Part shown: one piece after another, positions 5,329 through 9,580 of the stretch
Numbering within the stretch: the first letter of the stretch is position 1
Layout of the letters: each line of letters starts with the position of its first letter
From: Gammaproteobacteria bacterium
GTDB taxonomy: Bacteria > Pseudomonadota > Gammaproteobacteria > Natronospirales > REEB76
NCBI GenBank assembly: GCA_027317045.1
Contig: DAHVFI010000353.1
Coordinates: 1 to 9,580, forward strand
Reading direction: 5' to 3'
DNA length: 9,580 bases
The notes under the pieces: model-generated
What the model saw: only the letters and a program-made list of their open reading frames with translations
The model's database searches: none
What the model was told of the DNA's origin: nothing
Position numbers and translations under genes: made by a program

Positions 5329-6245
5329 CCGATGGTTTCGATCCAGGCTACGAGCCTGGTGCGGGCGCTTTGCGGACGGTGTACGAGCGTAGCCGCCACA
5401 TGCAACAGCGGAAACTTGTGTAACGGTGGTGTGGATCTATGGCGCATCAGTACCTGCAGCGTGTGTGAGCCCTCGCCCTGTGTTATGTGTCGGCTACCAT
5501 GCGCCACATGCAAGCCGAGTGCCCGATGATGGGAACTGCGGCTGGTGGCGGTGGTGACCAGATCCGCCAAGCCCGCGGACCCATTGGCTGCATTACGGAC
5601 ACCGCAAAAGCGCAGCAACAGTCTGTTCATTTCGGTGAGCGCAGCACATATCAGCTGGCCGCGCAGGTTATCACCCCAACCCAAGCCATCGCTGAGCCCG
5701 ATCAAAGGCACATATACATTCTTGAGTACTCCACACCAGGACACCGCACGTGGGTTACGGTTCGGTGTCAGATGCAAATGCGTGTCGCTAAACAATCGAT
5801 TGACCTGCTGCAGGCTCGCAAGGTTGCCGCTTCCGAGTTCAGCGAAACCACAGCGTCCGGTACGCAGTTCTTTGGCGATCATCGGTCCACCGAGCACACC
5901 CCAACGTGCCCGCACCCCCAGTCGTGCCTGCAAGATATCGGCAGCGGTATTGCCGGAATTATCCAGGCCTTTGGCGACGCTCAGAACCACGGCGCGCTTG
6001 CTCAAATGTGCGTGCAGAGCTGCCAGGACCGTAGCAACAGCAATGGTAGGCACACACAAGATAATGATCTCGGCTTGCCCGACAGCCTTGAGGATGGCCG
6101 GGGATGGCTGTGGCTTATCGGGTGTCACATGCCAGATGCTGAGGCGCACGCGTTGTTTGAGCAGTGCTCGCATGGCATGGCCCATTTGGCCAAAGCCCAC
6201 GATCAGCACTGACATGTGGCGCGATTGTGATGGTAGAGTGGTCAT
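5325..6245 (-). CDS. GpsA-like NAD(P)-dependent glycerol-3-phosphate dehydrogenase family protein
   Basis: The 306-residue product starts with a Rossmann fold (VLIVGFGQMG at 13-22, G-x-G-x2-G) and carries other GpsA landmarks: SVAKGLD at 89-95, LGGPMIAKEL at 118-127, the substrate-domain motif GVLKNV with Lys175, SDGLGWGDNLRG at 185-196, and GLADLV with Asp228. The Lys and Asp correspond to the catalytic residues of GpsA, which reduces dihydroxyacetone phosphate to glycerol 3-phosphate for phospholipid synthesis. However, the S-R-N of GpsA that contacts substrate phosphate appears as S-H-H at about 238-240, and the protein is some 30 residues shorter than E. coli GpsA (339). It may be a paralog with a changed substrate, so no gene symbol is given. 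ATG 6245 has AGGAG (minus strand, 6260-6256) at a longish 10-base spacing; ATG 6215 has none. It diverges from the hydrolase gene across 26 bases. Confidence 0.8.
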   Translation of the reverse strand: MTTLPSQSRHMSVLIVGFGQMGHAMRALLKQRVRLSIWHVTPDKPQPSPAILKAVGQAEIIILCVPTIAVATVLAALHAHLSKRAVVLSVAKGLDNSGNTAADILQARLGVRARWGVLGGPMIAKELRTGRCGFAELGSGNLASLQQVNRLFSDTHLHLTPNRNPRAVSWCGVLKNVYVPLIGLSDGLGWGDNLRGQLICAALTEMNRLLLRFCGVRNAANGSAGLADLVTTATSRSSHHRALGLHVAHGSRHITQGEGSHTLQVLMRHRSTPPLHKFPLLHVAATLVHRPQSARTRLVAWIETIG

Positions 6246-6271
6246 TACACTGGTGCTCCTGATGTACGCGT

Positions 6272-7186
6272 ATGCATAAAATTCGTCATGTAGTGTTTGT
6301 AACCGGTATGAACCCCAAACCACCGCCGGCTGAACATCTGTCGCTGTTGTGGCGATGCATCATGGGTGGCGGGCTGCATGCGGGTATGACTGAAAAGGAA
6401 TTGGTGCCCCTGGATAACCGCTTTCATTTGGCCGCATGGAATTACATCTATTATGGCAGCTACGCGGATATCGATATCGATCGTCCCTGGGTCGAGCATA
6501 TGTTGCGCGGCGAGGGCGAACGCTTTTGCGCGCCTGAACCGCCGCGCTGGACGGTGTTGCGCACGCGTCTGATGTATGCGTTGGGCGACCTGCTGCCATG
6601 GCTGGCGCGAGTATTTGGCGATGCCGATATTCTGGCGCGCATCGCAGACACAGCCCGCTATTTCGATAACCGCGACAATGTCGGCGCACGGGTGCGGGCG
6701 GTGGTCAAGGAAACACTGGCGCCGTTGATTGAACAGGGCGCAGAAATCATGCTGGTGGGCCATAGTCTGGGTTCGGCGGTCGCCTATGACACGCTCTGGG
6801 AACTGTCGCGCCGCGACTGCAATCCCTGGCGTTGTCCACTGTTGCTCACACTGGGCAGCCCGCTCGGCATGTTCTATATACAGCGCCGGCTGCTTGGGCA
6901 TGGAGAGCATGGGGTTCGCCGCTACCCGGACAACATCGGCCGCTGGATTAACGTGACTGCCACGGGTGATGTGATTGCCACCGACCGGTGGCTGGCCAAT
7001 GATTTTCGCGCCATGCGCAAACTCGGGTTGCTCTCGAATATCGAGGACGTCGCTGTCGGTGTGCACAGTTGTTACGGCACGGCAGAAGGTCCTAATGCGC
7101 ACCGCTGCTTCGGCTATTTCTTTCATCCGCTGGTGGCTGGACTGATTGTTGACTGGTTGTGCGGAAGGGAGGCACGCGTGTCTTGA
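6272..7186 (+). CDS. Alpha/beta-hydrolase-fold protein, putative esterase/lipase-like, function unknown
   Basis: The 304-residue product begins MHKIRHVVFVTGMNPKPP, where R-H-V-V-F-V-T-G looks like the first core strand and oxyanion turn of an alpha/beta hydrolase. The nucleophile elbow is EIMLVGHSLGSAVAYDTLWE (159-178), with GHSLG at 163-167 and Ser165 as the expected nucleophile. LLTLGSPLGM at 191-200 is the following strand. Asp233 in the T-G-D-V segment could be the acid, and His265 (VHSCYG) or another C-terminal His the base. There is no signal peptide or clear membrane helix, so it is probably cytosolic. The substrate cannot be inferred. The start is well constrained: an in-frame TGA lies at 6260-6262 and no other standard start codon intervenes, yet no SD is seen before it. 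The 3' end overlaps the convergent gene by 95 bases. Confidence 0.75.
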   Translation: MHKIRHVVFVTGMNPKPPPAEHLSLLWRCIMGGGLHAGMTEKELVPLDNRFHLAAWNYIYYGSYADIDIDRPWVEHMLRGEGERFCAPEPPRWTVLRTRLMYALGDLLPWLARVFGDADILARIADTARYFDNRDNVGARVRAVVKETLAPLIEQGAEIMLVGHSLGSAVAYDTLWELSRRDCNPWRCPLLLTLGSPLGMFYIQRRLLGHGEHGVRRYPDNIGRWINVTATGDVIATDRWLANDFRAMRKLGLLSNIEDVAVGVHSCYGTAEGPNAHRCFGYFFHPLVAGLIVDWLCGREARVS

Positions 7187-7718
7187 TCGCTACCGACATG
7201 TGTGCCAGCTTGTTGTAAATCCTCCGGCGGCGCTGCAGCGGCCACCACTCATATAAATAGATCTGCATGGGGCGCCACATGGCCACCCAGCCGCCGATCA
7301 GCAGACTCTCTCTCGCGACCATTGACAGCGCTCCACCGTAGCGCTGCAGAAGTTCTGAGAATACAACCGTGACAGCCAATGCCGCTAGACCGATGAACAG
7401 ACTGCGCCAGCCTTTGCGCATGAGCCGGCGGAATTCGAGTCGCGCCAGCCGTGCCTGGTTGGCAAAGTGGTTGTGTACGGCCTCGGTGACAAGCTCCGTG
7501 GCGGCCTCATCAAGACCGCTTTCCAGATGCAATGTGAGACTGATCGGTTCATCGAGTGGATATTCTTCCGCCCAGTCCACGATGTATTCCTCAGCATTTG
7601 CGTCAAGGTCTTTCTGGTAAAACGGCGAGGGGTCCATGGAGTTGAAAAGCTGTGGCAGCGTGTCGAGGTTTACTTCGATATGGTGATGTCGTTGGGCTGA
7701 GCGGGAAATGTGTTTCAT
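7092..7718 (-). CDS. Conserved two-TM membrane protein of unknown function
   Basis: This 208-residue protein belongs to a conserved hypothetical family I recognise by pattern but cannot name. The N-terminal region (about 11-66) carries HHHIEVNLDTLPQLFNSMDP then SPFYQKDLDANAEEYIVDWA. A charged helix (about 70-104) precedes two hydrophobic segments at 105-124 and 135-153, with RESLLIGGWVAMWRP and IYLYEWWP around the second, and then R-R-R-R-I-Y. It is presumably an inner-membrane protein with a sizeable cytoplasmic N-terminal domain. ATG 7718 is chosen because the preceding 27 residues, from an in-frame TTG, precede the conserved part and have no SD. The last 31 residues (from about 178) are low-complexity and polar, unlike the core, and coincide with the 95-base overlap with the hydrolase gene. 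Divergent from hemN across 149 bases. Confidence 0.75.
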   Translation of the reverse strand: MKHISRSAQRHHHIEVNLDTLPQLFNSMDPSPFYQKDLDANAEEYIVDWAEEYPLDEPISLTLHLESGLDEAATELVTEAVHNHFANQARLARLEFRRLMRKGWRSLFIGLAALAVTVVFSELLQRYGGALSMVARESLLIGGWVAMWRPMQIYLYEWWPLQRRRRIYNKLAHMSVAIKTRVPPFRTTSQQSVQPPADERNSRSSGAH

Positions 7719-7813
7719 GGCGGTCCGGGGTGTGTAGTTGAAATGATGTACCGCCGTGCGGGCCGTCGCATTGACATGGATCAGCACAAGCACGTGCAAA
7801 AAATAACGGTGAA

Positions 7814-7855
7814 TTGATCCACGTCATGGCGAGGCAGGCCACGCGGGCTTAGTCT
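7814..7855 (+). promoter_or_regulatory. Putative FNR/ANR-activated promoter of hemN
   Basis: TTGATccacGTCAT at 7814-7827 matches the FNR/ANR consensus at 8 of 10 positions. TAGTCT (7850-7855) starts 22 bases later, placing the box at -41.5 from a start near 7862. hemN is a known FNR/ANR target in several proteobacteria. The predicted leader before ATG 7868 would be only about six bases, which agrees with the lack of an SD but is unusual. Confidence 0.6.
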
Positions 7856-7867
7856 GCGCCGGTATAT

Positions 7868-9274
7868 ATGCAAGCGCGACATGCCATAGCCGCCGGCGGC
7901 TTCGACCCCACACTGGTACGCCGGTACGACGTGGCAGGGCCGCGTTATACCTCCTATCCAACGGCGCGGCAGTTCGGGCCGTCGGTGGACGAGGCGGTGT
8001 ACAGGCACGCGGTGAAGCGGAGCAACGAAGACTTCATCCCCAGCGCGCTGTCGTTGTATGTGCACCTACCCTTCTGCAAGAGCCCGTGTTTTTATTGCGG
8101 TTGCAGCCGGCTCATTACCCGCAGGCCGGAACGCATTGCTGCGTATCTGCAACGCCTGCACCGGGAGATCCACCTGCAGGGGCAGCACTTTGACCATGAC
8201 CGTCCGGTGCGGCAATTGCATCTGGGCGGCGGCACCCCCACGTATCTGGATGACGCGCAACTAAGCGCGTTGTTCGGGGCTTTGCGGGAGGCGTTCAGTT
8301 TCGGCACGGAGGCCACGCGTGAGTTTGCTTTGGAGGCAGACCCACGCACCGTGAGTGCGGAACGGCTGGTATGGCTGGCCGAGCTGGGATTCAACCGGGT
8401 GAGTTTTGGCTTCCAGGATTTTGATTCCTTGGTGCAGCAGGCGGTGAACCGCGTGCAGGATCCTGAGCAATGCCTGGCACTGATTGGGGCGGCGCGCCAG
8501 GCCGGCTTCCGCTCGGTGTCGGTGGATCTCATTTATGGCTTGCCGCGGCAGACCGAGGCCGGGTTCACGGCAACCCTGGAGGCAGTGGCGGCAGCGCGTC
8601 CGGATCGCGTGGCAGTGTACGGTTACGCGCATCTGCCGCAGTTTTTCAAAGCCCAGCGGCGGATTCGTAACGGCGAACTCCCGGATGCCGGGCTGCGGCT
8701 GCGATTGCTGCAGGGCGCGGTAGAGGTGCTTACCGGGAGCGGTTACGAATACATGGGCATGGATCATTTCGCTCTTCCGCAGGACGAGCTGGTGGAAGCG
8801 CGTATCCGAGGCACGCTGCAACGCAACTTCCAAGGTTATTCTACCCATGCGGGCCTGGATATGGTGGGTCTCGGCATGACCGCCATCAGTCACGTGGGCG
8901 ATGTCTATGCTCAGAATGCCAAGACCCTGGACGGATATTACGCCGCTTTGGATTCGGGACGTTTGCCTATTGAGCGCGGCTATCTGATGACCAAGGACGA
9001 TTGCGTACGGGCCGACGTCATCGGTCGGCTGATGTGCTACGAGGAACTGCCGTTCTCCGCTATCGAGCGGCGCCATGACATCGTATTCCGCGAGTATTTC
9101 GCACGCGAGCTGATCGCGCTCATGCCGTTGCAGGCCGACAGGCTGGTGCAGGTGGAGGCGGACAGATTGCAGGTGTTGCCGCGCGGTCGGTTCCTGCGCC
9201 GCGCGCTCGCCATGGTCTTTGACGCCCATCTGCCAAGGGAAAAGGTTGCCGATACGTATTCGCGCGTCTTGTAA
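7868..9274 (+). CDS. hemN: Oxygen-independent coproporphyrinogen III oxidase, radical SAM
   Basis: The 468-residue product matches HemN throughout (E. coli 457). It opens with RRYDVAGPRYTSYPTA (18-33), the HemN N-terminal signature. SLYVHLPFCKSPCFYCGCS (62-80) holds the radical SAM cluster cysteines Cys70, Cys74 and Cys77 (C-x3-C-x2-C), plus the conserved Cys79. LGGGTPTYLD (119-128) is the SAM-binding glycine motif, and VDLIYGLPRQT and YGYAHLPQFFKAQRRI follow. HemN oxidatively decarboxylates coproporphyrinogen III to protoporphyrinogen IX without oxygen, in the cytosol, so heme can be made in anoxia. The ATG at 7868 fits the family N-terminus but lacks an SD; no in-frame start fits better. 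An FNR-like box lies 54 bases upstream of the ATG, and an FNR-type gene follows 97 bases after its stop, a pairing also found in other proteobacteria. Confidence 0.97.
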   Translation: MQARHAIAAGGFDPTLVRRYDVAGPRYTSYPTARQFGPSVDEAVYRHAVKRSNEDFIPSALSLYVHLPFCKSPCFYCGCSRLITRRPERIAAYLQRLHREIHLQGQHFDHDRPVRQLHLGGGTPTYLDDAQLSALFGALREAFSFGTEATREFALEADPRTVSAERLVWLAELGFNRVSFGFQDFDSLVQQAVNRVQDPEQCLALIGAARQAGFRSVSVDLIYGLPRQTEAGFTATLEAVAAARPDRVAVYGYAHLPQFFKAQRRIRNGELPDAGLRLRLLQGAVEVLTGSGYEYMGMDHFALPQDELVEARIRGTLQRNFQGYSTHAGLDMVGLGMTAISHVGDVYAQNAKTLDGYYAALDSGRLPIERGYLMTKDDCVRADVIGRLMCYEELPFSAIERRHDIVFREYFARELIALMPLQADRLVQVEADRLQVLPRGRFLRRALAMVFDAHLPREKVADTYSRVL

Positions 9275-9283
9275 CAATAAGCG

Positions 9284-9306
9284 GCTTCTTCTCCACGGAT
9301 AGAAGC
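9284..9306 (+). terminator. Possible weak terminator hairpin between hemN and the FNR-type gene
   Basis: GCTTCT (9284-9289) is complementary to AGAAGC (9301-9306) across an 11-base loop and is followed by ATTTATT. The stem has only 6 bp and the T-tract is interrupted, so termination would be partial; some read-through from hemN is plausible. Confidence 0.35.
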
Positions 9307-9371
9307 ATTTATTGAGGGGCACTGATGGGTTATCCTTAAGCATCCTAAATTCGTGGCTAACAAGGAAGGCC

Positions 9372-9580
9372 GTGAAAACCCAACCGGTGGAAGTAACCCG
9401 CGGATTGCGGGAAGCGTGTATGAGCTGCTCACTCCAGGAACTGTGCCTGCCACGCGGATTGTATGGCCAGGATCTGGAGCGTTTGGACGCCTTGGTGGAT
9501 CGCCAAGGACCGTACCACGAAGGCGATCATCTGTTCCGCATCGGCGACCCGTTCGACTCTATCTACGCAGTGCGCGCCGG
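9372..9580 (+). CDS. fnr: FNR/ANR-type oxygen-sensing transcriptional regulator (3' end outside window)
   Basis: The first 69 codons are visible. Near the N-terminus, CMSCSLQELCLP holds Cys16, Cys19 and Cys25 in the C-x2-C-x5-C spacing of FNR (E. coli Cys20, 23 and 29), the N-terminal ligands of the oxygen-labile 4Fe-4S cluster. Next come a helix with LERLDALVD and the first strands of the cyclic-nucleotide-binding-type beta roll, HEGDHLFRIGDPFDSIYAVR, closely parallel to FNR's Q-K-G-Q-x-L-F-K-A-G-D segment ending S-L-Y-A-I-R. The fourth ligand and the DNA-binding helix lie beyond the window. The start is GTG 9372 with AAGGAAGG at 9362-9369. The product would be the natural activator for the four FNR-like boxes in this window. 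Confidence 0.93.
   Translation, partial: MKTQPVEVTRGLREACMSCSLQELCLPRGLYGQDLERLDALVDRQGPYHEGDHLFRIGDPFDSIYAVRA

Noticed and set aside
6274..6302. Minus-strand promoter for the GpsA-like gene, TTACAA (6302-6297) and TTATGC (6279-6274)
   Set aside because: The spacing is right at 17 bases, but the -10 match is poor and there is no supporting evidence.
8261..9343. A 360-codon minus-strand open frame opposite hemN
   Set aside because: hemN on the plus strand is unambiguous; the antisense product shows no recognisable domain.
9312..9351. Promoter or FNR autoregulatory box ahead of the FNR-type gene (TTGAGG, TAAATT)
   Set aside because: No pair of hexamers has acceptable spacing and no box with more than weak similarity to TTGAT-N4-ATCAA is present.

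Overview
The window looks like a chromosomal stretch of a respiratory, facultatively microaerobic proteobacterium, most likely gammaproteobacterial. This is inferred from the HemN, FNR, UspE-like, HdeD-like and CydX-type proteins, Shine-Dalgarno-led starts and fairly GC-rich codon use; no rRNA or marker gene fixes the taxon. No tRNA, CRISPR, insertion sequence or prophage is visible. Coding density is very high and no gene-free stretch exceeds 300 bases.

Layout. 1-1195 (+): the 3' end of a universal stress protein, a small basic protein overlapping it, and an HdeD-type membrane protein. 1196-1678 (+): a wrecked cytochrome bd locus. A cydP-like 5' end runs directly into the last ~46 codons of cydB in another frame, followed by an intact cydX; cydA and most of cydB are absent. 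1800-4739 (-): a two-gene unit, an Old Yellow Enzyme/2,4-dienoyl-CoA reductase-type Fe-S flavoprotein followed by a stand-alone DUF4010 membrane protein of visibly lower GC. 4930-5328 (+): a short DksA/TraR-type zinc-finger protein, its stop overlapping that of a GpsA-like dehydrogenase (5325-6245, -). 6272-7186 (+): an alpha/beta-hydrolase-like protein starting 26 bases from the dehydrogenase start. 7092-7718 (-): a conserved two-TM protein of unknown function, convergent with the hydrolase gene and overlapping it by 95 bases. 7868-9274 (+): hemN. 9372 to the end (+): the 5' part of an FNR/ANR-type regulator with the iron-sulfur cysteine motif.

The unifying theme is oxygen-responsive control. 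Four matches (8-9 of 10) to the FNR/ANR box TTGAT-N4-ATCAA precede the cyd remnant (1211-1224), the flavoprotein (4802-4815), the DksA-like gene (4838-4851) and hemN (7814-7827). In each case a plausible -10 hexamer lies 21-22 bases downstream, the geometry of class II FNR activation. With an FNR gene at the end of the window, this reads as a small oxygen-limitation neighbourhood: stress protein, bd oxidase remnant, anaerobic heme synthesis, Fe-S flavoenzyme, an RNA-polymerase-binding modulator and the likely regulator.

The points most worth a second look are the internal deletion of the bd operon that leaves its promoter and cydX, the paired FNR boxes in the 190-base divergent region, and the unusual GpsA-like and flavoprotein active-site residues.
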